A stretch of DNA of 9,759 nt from NCBI GenBank assembly GCA_016199405.1, contig JACQGS010000249.1, forward strand, positions 1-9,759, given 5' to 3'. Below the pieces are notes generated by a model that had not been told where the DNA came from, searched no databases, and was given only the letters and a program-made list of their open reading frames with translations. Source of the DNA: Chloroflexota bacterium (GTDB lineage Bacteria; Chloroflexota; Anaerolineae; UBA4142). The translations under genes and the position numbers were made by a program. Positions 1 to 6,349 of the stretch are shown in pieces (position 1 is the stretch's first letter; every line of letters begins with the position of its first letter).

Positions 1-399
1 GGCAGCCCGGCGATGAACTTTTTTGACGCGAATATCGTTGGCACGCGCGACGAGGTGGCGCTCGATACGGGCAGCTTCAAATTGCCGGTGCCCGGCGATC
101 GTCGCGCCAAGCTCGCGAGCTATTTCGGCAAGACGCTCGTGCTCGGCGTGCGCCCGGAAGATATACACGATCGCGCGTTGGCGCCGGCCGCGATCAACGG
201 CGCGCCGATTTCCACCACGGTCGATGTATTGGAACCAATGGGGAGCGAAATCTTTTTGTACCTCCTCGCCGGCAAGCAGAATTTTATCGCGCGTGTCGAT
301 CCGCGCAGTCAGGCACGTCCCGGTCAATCCATCGAGGTCATGCTGAATCTTGACCGGATGCATCTCTTTGACAAACAGAGCGAGCAAGCCATTTTCTAG
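1..399 (+). CDS. ABC transporter ATP-binding protein, C-terminal TOBE region (5' truncated by window)
   Basis: This is the last 132 codons of an ATPase subunit of a sugar-type ABC importer (MalK/UgpC/MsmX class). The reading frame is open from base 1, so the Met at base 13 is internal: the in-frame GSPAMNFF is the junction that in this family follows the nucleotide-binding domain. What remains is the TOBE/OB-fold regulatory region, with the hallmark LGVRPEDI near residue 50 and the block DVLEPMGSEIFLYL near residues 76-89. The Walker A, signature and Walker B motifs lie upstream, outside the window. The protein would sit on the cytoplasmic face and power uptake of a carbohydrate or glycerophosphodiester; the substrate cannot be read from this part. 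A glycerophosphodiesterase gene occurs later in the window but on the opposite strand and 2.5 kb away, so a Ugp assignment is not supported. Confidence 0.9.
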   Translation, partial: GSPAMNFFDANIVGTRDEVALDTGSFKLPVPGDRRAKLASYFGKTLVLGVRPEDIHDRALAPAAINGAPISTTVDVLEPMGSEIFLYLLAGKQNFIARVDPRSQARPGQSIEVMLNLDRMHLFDKQSEQAIF

Positions 400-457
400 C
401 AATTTGTCGGAGAGGTGGCATAGCCCCTCGTGGGCGGCGCGCGACAGGGCTCTCCGA

Positions 458-472
458 TTGACCGCGGGTCAA
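458..472. repeat. Perfect short palindrome, 6-bp arms
   Basis: The arms TTGACC (458-463) and GGTCAA (467-472) are perfect reverse complements around a 3-base centre. The element lies in the gap between the ABC ATPase gene and the GNAT gene. It has the size and symmetry of a transcription-factor operator, but no T-tract follows, so it is not an intrinsic terminator by itself. A chance occurrence is possible. Confidence 0.35.
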
Positions 473-492
473 CTCATACCGAAAAGGAATTG

Positions 493-526
493 CAGGTACA
501 CCGAGCGCGTCTCAGTGTACCTGTTT
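493..526 (+). terminator. Candidate intrinsic terminator after the ABC transporter gene
   Basis: The 9-bp arms CAGGTACAC (493-501) and GTGTACCTG (515-523) are perfect reverse complements around a 13-base loop. They are followed by TTT and then a T-rich run up to base 534. This fits a Rho-independent terminator for the upstream transporter operon. The hairpin ends only 11 bases before the ATG of the GNAT gene, so it could instead be an operator or a leader hairpin controlling that gene. Confidence 0.5.
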
Positions 527-534
527 CATTATTT

Positions 535-1068
535 ATGCTAACTATTCGCCTCGCGCACGCGCGGGATCGGGACGCGTGTCTGGCGCTCGACGATTCATTC
601 GAAACTGAAAATGTTTGGCAGATGGACGAACGTGTCGCGGCGGAGCAGATTAGTATTGGCTTTCGCGTGACGCGTTTGCCGCGTCCGATGCGCGTACGCG
701 ATCTCGAATTGCGCGAAATGCTCGCCGCAAGTTTTGAAAGAGGTGAGGCGATATTTGTCGCAGATGACGGCGCGGTGCGCGGATATCTCTTGGTGACCCC
801 GGCGCATGTCAGCGCGACGGCTTACGTCAAAGCCATCGTGGTCGCGAACGCGTTTCGGCGGCAGGGCATCGGCAAACAATTGTTGGGGGCAGCGTATGAA
901 TGGGCGGGCAAACAAAAGTTACGCGCGCTGATGCTGCACACGACGACGAAAGCGTACCCGGCGATTCGCTTTTTTCAGAAGCAGGGCTTTGGCTTTTGCG
1001 GATTCAACGACCGTTTATTGCCGAACGGCGACATTGCGTTGTATTTCGCGCTCGCGGTCAGAGCGTAG
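535..1068 (+). CDS. GNAT-family N-acetyltransferase
   Basis: A 177-residue protein of the Gcn5-related N-acetyltransferase fold, which transfers an acetyl group from acetyl-CoA to an amine. The acetyl-CoA pyrophosphate loop is visible as RRQGIGKQL at residues 108-116 (pattern R/Q-x-x-G-x-G), preceded by the strand AYVKAIVV. Motif B follows with YPAIRFFQKQGF at 141-152 and a final strand IALYFAL. The ATG at 535 is chosen because the following MLTIRLAHARDRDA is the usual first strand of the fold; the longer frame from a GTG at 430 runs through both intergenic inverted repeats and has no family-like sequence. No clear Shine-Dalgarno precedes 535, so initiation may be leaderless or weak. The gene is followed 36 bases later by the oxidoreductase gene. 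Substrate unknown. Confidence 0.85.
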   Translation: MLTIRLAHARDRDACLALDDSFETENVWQMDERVAAEQISIGFRVTRLPRPMRVRDLELREMLAASFERGEAIFVADDGAVRGYLLVTPAHVSATAYVKAIVVANAFRRQGIGKQLLGAAYEWAGKQKLRALMLHTTTKAYPAIRFFQKQGFGFCGFNDRLLPNGDIALYFALAVRA

Positions 1069-1089
1069 GACAAATTTGGAAATTCGTCC
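1068..1089. repeat. Near-perfect 22-bp palindrome between GNAT and LLM genes
   Basis: The arms GGACAAATTT (1068-1077) and AAATTCGTCC (1080-1089) match at 9 of 10 positions around a two-base centre. The element begins at the last base of the GNAT stop codon and ends just upstream of the oxidoreductase ribosome binding site. The AT-rich core and symmetry suggest an operator; it could equally be an attenuating hairpin. No regulator gene is adjacent. Confidence 0.35.
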
Positions 1090-1104
1090 CACAAAGGAAC
1101 ACCG

Positions 1105-1992
1105 ATGCAATTTGGTTTTTGCTTACCGACATTTTCGACGTTAGGCGCCCGCGACGCGATTCTCCATTCGGCTGAACTTGCCGAGCAAGATGGTTGGGAT
1201 TCCGTGTGGGTGACTGATCATGTCTTGATGCAAACCGGCACGCCGACGCCGTACGCACACTTGTACGAGGCGCTGACCACGCTCTCGTTCGTCGCTGGCA
1301 TGACGCGCCGCGTCAAACTCGGGACTTCGATTTTAGTTTTGCCGCAGCGAAACGCGATTGTGGTCGCGAAGCAAATTGCCGCGCTCGATGCGTTGAGCGC
1401 GGGGCGGATGATTTTAGGCGTCGGCGCGGGTTGGAACGAAAAAGAGTTTGAATATTTGGGCGCGGATTTTCATCGACGCGGCAAAAGATTAGAAGAGCAA
1501 ATTGCTGTGATGCGCGCGTTGTGGACGCAGGAACAGCCCGCGTTTGAGGGGCGTGATCATCATTTCGCGGATACGGTTTTTTCGCCCAAGCCGGCGCAGA
1601 CACGCTTGCCGATTTGGATCGGTGGAAATTCCGAGCCAGCCGCGCGGCGCGCCGCGCGCTTGGGCGATGGCTGGCACATCACCGGCACCGCACCCGCGCG
1701 CGCGCGGGAAATCATCGACGCGCTCCGTCCGCAGATTGGCGAAAAACCGTTTACGTTTTCTGCGCGCGTCGAAACCGATCCGACCGGCAAACTACCAGTT
1801 CAATTCGCCGGACCGGATGGATCGCCGCGGCGACGCTTGAGCATCGCGCCGGACGACGCCGCGCGCGATATCGAAACCTACCGCGCTGCCGGTATTGAAT
1901 ATCTCGTCATTGTATTTATGGGCGACAGCGCGGAGAAAATGTACGCGCATTCGCGAATACTCGCGCGGGAGGTCTTGCCGCGATTTCGTTGA
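1105..1992 (+). CDS. LLM-class F420-dependent oxidoreductase (luciferase-like)
   Basis: A 295-residue cytoplasmic flavin/deazaflavin oxidoreductase of the bacterial luciferase superfamily (TIM barrel). Visible family blocks are the N-terminal QFGFCLPTF strand, WVTDHV at 35-40, GTSILVLPQRN at 73-83, GRMILGVGAGW at 100-110, FSPKPAQ at 159-165, PIWIGGNS at 169-176 and RAARLGDGWH at 182-191. These are typical of the coenzyme F420-using subgroup found in actinobacteria and Chloroflexota; the substrate cannot be deduced. Length is normal for the family. The ATG is supported by AAAGGAA at 1093-1099. It is followed 25 bp later by a lipoprotein gene and preceded by a GNAT gene, so the three may be cotranscribed. 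Use of F420 rather than FMN is inferred from family resemblance, not from a unique residue. Confidence 0.92.
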   Translation: MQFGFCLPTFSTLGARDAILHSAELAEQDGWDSVWVTDHVLMQTGTPTPYAHLYEALTTLSFVAGMTRRVKLGTSILVLPQRNAIVVAKQIAALDALSAGRMILGVGAGWNEKEFEYLGADFHRRGKRLEEQIAVMRALWTQEQPAFEGRDHHFADTVFSPKPAQTRLPIWIGGNSEPAARRAARLGDGWHITGTAPARAREIIDALRPQIGEKPFTFSARVETDPTGKLPVQFAGPDGSPRRRLSIAPDDAARDIETYRAAGIEYLVIVFMGDSAEKMYAHSRILAREVLPRFR

Positions 1993-2008
1993 CCTTCTAC
2001 TTGTTCTT

Positions 2009-2014
2009 GAGGAG
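2009..2014 (+). promoter_or_regulatory. Shine-Dalgarno deciding the GTG start of the lipoprotein gene
   Basis: GAGGAG lies just upstream of a GTG at 2018. Spacing is short, but this is the only start in the frame that opens directly into a Lys-bearing hydrophobic signal and lipobox. The longer frame from 1895 would overlap the oxidoreductase gene by about 100 bases and bury the signal peptide. Confidence 0.6.
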
Positions 2015-2017
2015 AGC

Positions 2018-2845
2018 GTGAAAAATTCTTTCTTTGTCCCGGCGTTGATCGGACTCGCCGCGTGCGCCGCGCCGTCGCCAACTCCCACGCCGGTGCCGAC
2101 AATCGCGCTGCCAACGGTGACGCCAACCGCGATTCCCACCTCTACGCTCGCTCCCACGCTCGTTCCACCAACTGAAACGCCTGCGCCGATTTTTACCCCA
2201 ACGAGCGCGGCGACCTTGAATGCAAAGCGAACAATTTTTATTGATTCAACCTGGGCGGTGTTTAACCCGGGGGTCGTGGAGATGGAGATCAAGGGCAAGT
2301 CGCTGACATTGTCGTTGAACAAGCCGGCGCTTTGGTTCAACAACCTGCAGGGCGTTTTGGCTTACAAACTCATCAGCGGAAATTTCAAAGCGACCGCGGG
2401 CGTTAGCGCGCGCAAACGCTCGAACCCGGCGCAACCGCCAAGCATCGCGGTACACTTGGGCGGAATTATGGCGCGCAATCCAATTGGCGTCGGAAGCGGC
2501 GGCGCGGAGAACTATGTTTTTGTTGTCGTGGGATTTGATGTGGACGATCTATCGGTGGAGACGAAGACGACGATCAACAACATCAGCCAATTTGAAGGAC
2601 CGGCGTGGGGAACGGGCGATGCGGAATTGCGGATGTGTCGAATCGCGAATGCATTTCACCTATTCAAACGGCGCATCGGCGCCACCGCGTGGACGTTGGC
2701 GACGACGTACAATCGCGCGGATTTACCGGCAACTTTGCAAGTCGGCGCGAATATCTACTCGCTGAATAATCCGGATTTACGCGTCACGTTTGAAAATCTG
2801 AGGATTGAGAGTGTGATCGACCGGACGGACTGCGAGAGGGATTAA
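2018..2845 (+). CDS. Secreted lipoprotein with Thr/Pro-rich linker and beta-sandwich-like domain
   Basis: A 275-residue predicted lipoprotein starting at GTG. Residues 1-16 form a short signal peptide ending in the lipobox LAAC, with Cys16 as the lipidated residue. Residues 17 to about 67 are a low-complexity linker dominated by Thr, Pro, Ala and Val, a common spacer in surface proteins of Gram-positive-like and Chloroflexota cells. The rest (about 70-275) alternates short beta-type strands. Its tail has a pattern resembling DUF1349/concanavalin-like domains: AELRMCRIANAFHLF, then a tryptophan strand (TAWTLATTYN), then LQVGANIYS and a final LRVTFENLRIESV. The likely role is binding a carbohydrate or other ligand outside the membrane; no catalytic residues were recognised. 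It lies 25 bp after the oxidoreductase gene and converges with the GDPD gene. Confidence 0.75.
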   Translation: MKNSFFVPALIGLAACAAPSPTPTPVPTIALPTVTPTAIPTSTLAPTLVPPTETPAPIFTPTSAATLNAKRTIFIDSTWAVFNPGVVEMEIKGKSLTLSLNKPALWFNNLQGVLAYKLISGNFKATAGVSARKRSNPAQPPSIAVHLGGIMARNPIGVGSGGAENYVFVVVGFDVDDLSVETKTTINNISQFEGPAWGTGDAELRMCRIANAFHLFKRRIGATAWTLATTYNRADLPATLQVGANIYSLNNPDLRVTFENLRIESVIDRTDCERD

Positions 2846-2853
2846 TGCGCTCC

Positions 2854-2904
2854 GGGCGACCTCAGGGGCGACCACCAGAGCGGGCGACCACAAGAGTCGC
2901 CCCT
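2854..2904. terminator. GGGCGACC-type repeat, bidirectional terminator candidate between convergent genes
   Basis: GGGCGACC occurs three times in direct orientation (2854-2861, 2866-2873, 2882-2889). The outer arms AGGGGCGAC (2864-2872) and GTCGCCCCT (2896-2904) are perfect 9-bp reverse complements. The right arm includes two bases of the TAG stop of the minus-strand GDPD gene. A stable hairpin between two convergent genes fits a two-way terminator, although neither side has a good T-tract. The sequence also resembles dispersed intergenic palindromes (REP-like) that I associate with Chloroflexota and cyanobacterial genomes; that is recall, not proof. Confidence 0.55.
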
Positions 2905-3715
2905 ACAGCAATGCGTCGCGCAAAACTTCCGGCTGATTCGTGATGATCGCGTTCACGCCGATCTCCGCCAAACGCCGTGCCTCGATGGGTTCGTCCACAG
3001 TCCAAGCATTGACCGCATAGCCCCTGCGATTCGCCCACTCCATGTAAGCAAAAGTCACCATCGGGTTGCGCGGATGCAAGGCGTGCGGACGCGCGAGCGG
3101 ACGCAGCCAGGCGTTGCCGAGAAAGATGGGGAGTTCTTTGAAATAGAGCAAGCCGCGCGGCAATTGTGGATTCAATTGCCGCATGCGACTCAGCGCGAGG
3201 GGATTGAACGAAGAGATGATCACGTGATTGCCGGACTGCGTTTCCTCAATCACCTTGACGACTGCCGGCTCTAAGCGCGGCGGCTCCCATAACCGGAAGA
3301 GCATTTGCGTCGCGATTTTCGCGAATTCGATCCGCGATAATTGCGTGGCATTCGGCGACCATGAGCGGAGCGCTTGCGTCTTGAGTTCGATGTTGATCAG
3401 CTTGTCGCGCGGAACCGCGCGCAAGACCTCCACCAGCGTCGGGATCTTCTCGCCGCGAAATTTTTCCCCAAACCAACTTCCAAAATCGAGCCGTTCGAGT
3501 TCCGCCAGCGTCATCGCACTGACTTTGCCGCGCCCGTTGCTCGTCCGATCCACGGTATCGTCGTGAATCACAACGGGCACGCCATCCTTCGTCAACGTGA
3601 CATCCAGTTCGATTCCATCTGCGCCGAGTTGAAACGCGCGCTGAAACGCGGCGAGCGTATTCTCCGGCGCGGACGCGCTCGCGCCGCGATGCGCAATGAT
3701 GAGCGGTCGTCTCAT
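2903..3715 (-). CDS. Glycerophosphodiester phosphodiesterase (GDPD family)
   Basis: A 270-residue GDPD-family TIM barrel that hydrolyses glycerophosphodiesters (deacylated phospholipid headgroups) to glycerol 3-phosphate and an alcohol. The N-terminus carries the full active-site set: HRG at 9-11 (His9 catalytic, Arg10 phosphate), PENT at 17-20, IELDV at 35-39 (Glu36 and Asp38 as metal ligands) and VIHDDTVDRTSNG from 49 (His51 catalytic). The C-terminal strand VNAWTVDEP and the closing GVNAIITNQPE are also canonical. No signal peptide is present, so it is probably cytoplasmic like UgpQ. Its ATG overlaps the stop of the upstream membrane-protein gene in an ATGA, indicating translational coupling. 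The exact substrate is not readable; a ugpQ label would be over-specific. Confidence 0.94.
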   Translation of the reverse strand: MRRPLIIAHRGASASAPENTLAAFQRAFQLGADGIELDVTLTKDGVPVVIHDDTVDRTSNGRGKVSAMTLAELERLDFGSWFGEKFRGEKIPTLVEVLRAVPRDKLINIELKTQALRSWSPNATQLSRIEFAKIATQMLFRLWEPPRLEPAVVKVIEETQSGNHVIISSFNPLALSRMRQLNPQLPRGLLYFKELPIFLGNAWLRPLARPHALHPRNPMVTFAYMEWANRRGYAVNAWTVDEPIEARRLAEIGVNAIITNQPEVLRDALL

Positions 3716-4233
3716 CCGCGTTTCCGCAATTCGTCCAATGATTTTTCAAATTTGTTGAACAGGGGCTGATATTCCTGTTCGGGAATTTCATATGCCGGAC
3801 CCAAATCCAGATCGCGGCGGAGCAGATTGATGACGAGCCGCCGCCAATCGCGCACTTTTTGAAATGCGGTCTTATCTTCGGCGAAGCGATCGAGCGTTTC
3901 ACGCAAGATGAAAACGGCGGAGCGCGTATCGGGCTCGGCACACAATCCGCCGCGCCCGTACGCCCATTCATTGACCGCCAGCGCGATTTTGCGAATCTCG
4001 GCGGGCTTGAGGTCTTGCCAGTGATAGCGACCGAGCGAAAGAAACAGCGCGGTCAGTTTCGGATATTCTTCAAGGCGCACGCGCAAAATCTCGGTCGCGT
4101 ACGTTTGCTTGAGTTGCTCCGCCCAGCGAAATTTTTCGCGGCGTTGCTGGAAGAATGTAAACGCGCCGCCGATGATCGTCGAAAGAATGACGACGAGCCC
4201 GCTGATGAGCGCGGTTTGTAGTGTGGGGTCCAT
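3712..4233 (-). CDS. Single-pass membrane protein of unknown function
   Basis: I do not recognise a family. From the ATG at 4233 the product is 173 residues: a short MDPTLQT, one hydrophobic helix at about 8-28 (ALISGLVVILSTIIGGAFTF), a basic stretch QQRREKFRW typical of the cytoplasmic side, then a mainly helical, charged domain rich in Arg, Glu and Leu to the C-terminus. It would be anchored by its N-terminus with the bulk in the cytoplasm. The frame extends upstream to a TTG at 4272, but those 13 codons are translated octamer repeat, so ATG 4233 is preferred even though no clear Shine-Dalgarno precedes it. Its stop overlaps the GDPD start by 4 bp (ATGA), which ties it functionally or at least translationally to that enzyme. 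Confidence 0.75.
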   Translation of the reverse strand: MDPTLQTALISGLVVILSTIIGGAFTFFQQRREKFRWAEQLKQTYATEILRVRLEEYPKLTALFLSLGRYHWQDLKPAEIRKIALAVNEWAYGRGGLCAEPDTRSAVFILRETLDRFAEDKTAFQKVRDWRRLVINLLRRDLDLGPAYEIPEQEYQPLFNKFEKSLDELRKRG

Positions 4234-4260
4234 GGTCAAAGTAAAAAGGGAAACACGGAA

Positions 4261-4327
4261 ACAAGTAGACAAGTAGACAAGTAGACAAGTAGAGACTTGT
4301 TCCTTGTTTACCTGTTTACATGTCTAC
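4261..4327. repeat. Octamer repeat array with inverted second half
   Basis: ACAAGTAG is present four times in perfect tandem at 4261-4292. After a short centre, 4296-4327 holds four degenerate octamers of the opposite orientation (the last three TTGTTTAC, CTGTTTAC, ATGTCTAC), close to the reverse complement TTGTCTAC of the same unit. The result is an imperfect long hairpin with a nucleating stem of six pairs. It fills most of the 90-bp gap between the SPFH gene and the downstream membrane-protein gene and covers the SPFH stop codon at 4324-4326. It may act as a partial terminator or mRNA-stability element, or be a slippage-prone repeat. Confidence 0.8.
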
Positions 4328-5376
4328 GCCAGTTTCGTCCCATCATTACTGCAGAATTTCGCGCCGAGCAGGTTTTCGGTTCCGCAGGTCGGGCACTTGA
4401 TCGTGAATTTCGTGCCGTCGTTGTTGCAGAATTTCGAGCCGGCGGGATTCACCGTTCCGCAGGTCGGGCAGGTGATCGCGCCGGCTTGCGTTTGCGGCGC
4501 GGCGGACGCGGGTTTGTTTTGTTGCATCGCTTGCGACATCATGCCGGCGAGTCCGGCGCCCATCCCCATGCCCGCGCCCAAACCAATGCCAGTATCCATT
4601 GCGCCGCCGGTACCGCCGGGCTGTTGCGCCGCGTCGCCGATCGCGCGCGCGGCTTTGAATTTCAAATATTTGTCCATATCGCCGATCGCGCCCATCGACG
4701 CGCGCTCGTCAATCGCTTTGGCGGTCTCTTCGGTCGGCGTGATCGCGCTGATGTAAAACGTTTTCAGCGCCAAGCCCATGCCGCCGAATTCATCATTCAA
4801 TTCCGTGCGCGTCGCCGCGCTGAGTTCGTTATATTGCGAGGGCAGATCGAGGACCGACGATTTTTGTTCGCCGAGCACATCGGTCAGTTTGGACACGATA
4901 ATGTTGCGCAAGTAGTCTGCCAACGCGTGCGTCGAAAAAATACCTTGCTGACCGGCAATCACGTTGACGAATGCGGCCGGGTCTTTGACGCTGTACGCGT
5001 ACGCGCCGAAGCTACGCAGGCGAACCATTCCGAGTTCGGTATCGCGAAAAACAATCGGCTCCGGCGAGCCCCATTTCTGGTCCACAAAATCGCGCATATT
5101 GACGAAGATAACTTCGGCGGGGAATGGCGATTGCCCGGACGTCGCGAGACCGATAATGCTGGCGAGAATCGGAATGTTGTACGTCGTGATCGTGTGGCGG
5201 CCCGGCGCGAAGGTGTCCAGCGCCTTGCCGTCGCGGAAGAAAACCGCGCGCTGGCTTTCGCGCACGATCACTTGCGAACCCAGCCGGAAATCGCCGGGCC
5301 CGTCTTGCGGTTCACGATGCACAATCTCATTACCGGTGTCATCGAGAAACTGAACGACATCTATGATGCGAGGCAT
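4324..5376 (-). CDS. SPFH/Band-7 domain protein with C-terminal tandem zinc-ribbon-like units (YdjI type)
   Basis: A 350-residue protein of the stomatin/prohibitin-like class with C-terminal zinc ribbon (the COG4260/YdjI group, also called virion-core-protein-like). Residues 1 to about 250 carry the SPFH part, with VIVRESQRAVFFRDGKALDTFAPGRHTI at 36-63 (typical start of the family), FVNMRDFVDQKWGS at 91-104 and TPTEETAKAIDERASMG at 213-229. Residues 250-300 are a Gly/Met/Ala/Gln-rich linker. The end holds two 25-residue repeats (300-324, 325-349). Each has CPTCG, then KFC, then NDG, so Asp320 and Asp345 stand where the fourth Cys usually is. Start: ATG with AAAGGAG at 5383-5389. SPFH proteins form membrane-associated scaffolds; family members are linked to envelope stress. 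It begins 18 bp after the SGNH gene. Confidence 0.9.
   Translation of the reverse strand: MPRIIDVVQFLDDTGNEIVHREPQDGPGDFRLGSQVIVRESQRAVFFRDGKALDTFAPGRHTITTYNIPILASIIGLATSGQSPFPAEVIFVNMRDFVDQKWGSPEPIVFRDTELGMVRLRSFGAYAYSVKDPAAFVNVIAGQQGIFSTHALADYLRNIIVSKLTDVLGEQKSSVLDLPSQYNELSAATRTELNDEFGGMGLALKTFYISAITPTEETAKAIDERASMGAIGDMDKYLKFKAARAIGDAAQQPGGTGGAMDTGIGLGAGMGMGAGLAGMMSQAMQQNKPASAAPQTQAGAITCPTCGTVNPAGSKFCNNDGTKFTIKCPTCGTENLLGAKFCSNDGTKLA
4331..4480 (-). repeat. 75-bp tandem duplication encoding the two zinc-ribbon-like units
   Basis: Two adjacent 75-bp units (4331-4405 and 4406-4480) are clearly homologous at the DNA level, sharing runs such as TTCCGCAGGTCGGGCA and GCAGAATTTCG. They encode the two 25-residue ribbon units of the SPFH protein, so the repeat keeps frame. 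The conservation indicates a fairly recent internal duplication or gene conversion. Confidence 0.85.
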
Positions 5377-5394
5377 TTTTCTCTCCTTTGTTTT

Positions 5395-6342
5395 CTATCG
5401 TGATGCTATGCTTTGCCGGATTTCGGAAATCACGCGCGTCGTCCGCGCATTCCTCCCCTCGGCGTTCAGATGGTACACAGTGTCGTAAAAAAATGCAACT
5501 GGGAAGACAAACTGTACCGGCGTGCTGACGACCGGAATGTTTAACCCGGCTTTCAAACGTTGGTAAACGGTATCAATCGCAATCTGGCTTTGCCCGTATT
5601 GAATATCCGGAATCGGTGGAAACAGAACGAGAACGTTCGCGCGGCGGCTGTGCGAGAAATCAATAAATTCGTTCAAGTAATCGACGGCGCGCGTTTGAAA
5701 TTCCAGCGTCTGCCCCGGTGCGAACAGCGTTTGATGCGCGACGTCCCCAATCGATTCTCTGCCCAAGTACGCCACGATATCGCCGTAGCGATTGTACGAT
5801 TGGCGATTGATGACGAAATGATCGCGCGCATCGAGATTTTCGCCGATCACGCGCCCGACGCCTTGAATAAACGCCGGATATTCGCGCAGAACCACTCCGT
5901 ACTGCTCGAGTGTGTCGAGATACGCAAACGCCGGCGGATGCAGAGCCAGCACTTCGACCAGAGTCGTACCGCCGGAAAGATGCGTATAGAATTGTTCGTA
6001 TTCCGGAATGATCACGATCAAGTCGCCGGCTTTGATCTGCGGCTTGACTTGATTCAGCATAAAGCGCAAACCCAGCCCGGCGTTCAGTCCCATGTTGACG
6101 ACGGGCATTTGCACTTCTTTTTCAACGCGTTCGCTATCCAAGCCGAGCGCAATATTCGACCCGCCGACAAAAATGATTTTGGGCGATGGCGTTGCGGCGA
6201 GCCGGATTTCCTTGTCCTGAATCGCGCCGAGATAACCGTTGACGCCGGAATTCTTGCCGTTGTTGATGATCGAAATCAATCCCCAATTCGTTGCCGCGAC
6301 GAGAAAAACCAGCCAGAGGCATTTGAGAAAAAAACCCTTCAT
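5395..6342 (-). CDS. SGNH-hydrolase-like protein, partner of the MBOAT acyltransferase (AlgJ/PatB-like role)
   Basis: A 315-residue extracytoplasmic protein. Residues 4-26 form a signal anchor. The SGNH/GDSL nucleophile block is FVGGSNIALGL at 58-68 (Ser62), with NMGLNAG at 83-89 as the oxyanion-type block, and YDTVYHLNAEGRN at 286-298 supplies the Asp287-x-x-x-His291 pair. This is the arrangement of O-acetyl transferases/esterases that act with MBOAT proteins on polysaccharides. ATG 6342 is preferred over a TTG at 6393: it gives a clean signal anchor and starts 7 bp after the MBOAT stop, whereas the longer form would overlap that gene. The Shine-Dalgarno is weak, suggesting translation coupled to the upstream gene. 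The likely role is to take acyl groups exported by the MBOAT protein and place them on, or remove them from, a surface glycan. Substrate unknown. Confidence 0.82.
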   Translation of the reverse strand: MKGFFLKCLWLVFLVAATNWGLISIINNGKNSGVNGYLGAIQDKEIRLAATPSPKIIFVGGSNIALGLDSERVEKEVQMPVVNMGLNAGLGLRFMLNQVKPQIKAGDLIVIIPEYEQFYTHLSGGTTLVEVLALHPPAFAYLDTLEQYGVVLREYPAFIQGVGRVIGENLDARDHFVINRQSYNRYGDIVAYLGRESIGDVAHQTLFAPGQTLEFQTRAVDYLNEFIDFSHSRRANVLVLFPPIPDIQYGQSQIAIDTVYQRLKAGLNIPVVSTPVQFVFPVAFFYDTVYHLNAEGRNARTTRVISEIRQSIASR

Positions 6343-6349
6343 GGCTCGA

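Noticed and set aside
430..534. Longer GNAT frame starting at GTG 430
   Set aside because: The extra 35 codons run through both intergenic inverted repeats and have no family-like sequence; the fold begins at the ATG at 535.
1895..2017. Longer lipoprotein frame starting within the oxidoreductase gene
   Set aside because: It would overlap the upstream gene by about 100 bases and hide the signal peptide and lipobox; the GTG at 2018 with a purine-rich site upstream is a better start.
2903..3715. Naming the GDPD gene ugpQ and the first ATPase ugpC as one Ugp system
   Set aside because: They are on opposite strands, 2.5 kb apart and separated by unrelated genes; no other Ugp subunit is present.
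4297..5403. Long plus-strand open frame opposite the SPFH gene
   Set aside because: It is the antisense of a clear SPFH gene; its Arg/Ala/His-rich product is typical of an antisense shadow in a GC-rich gene.
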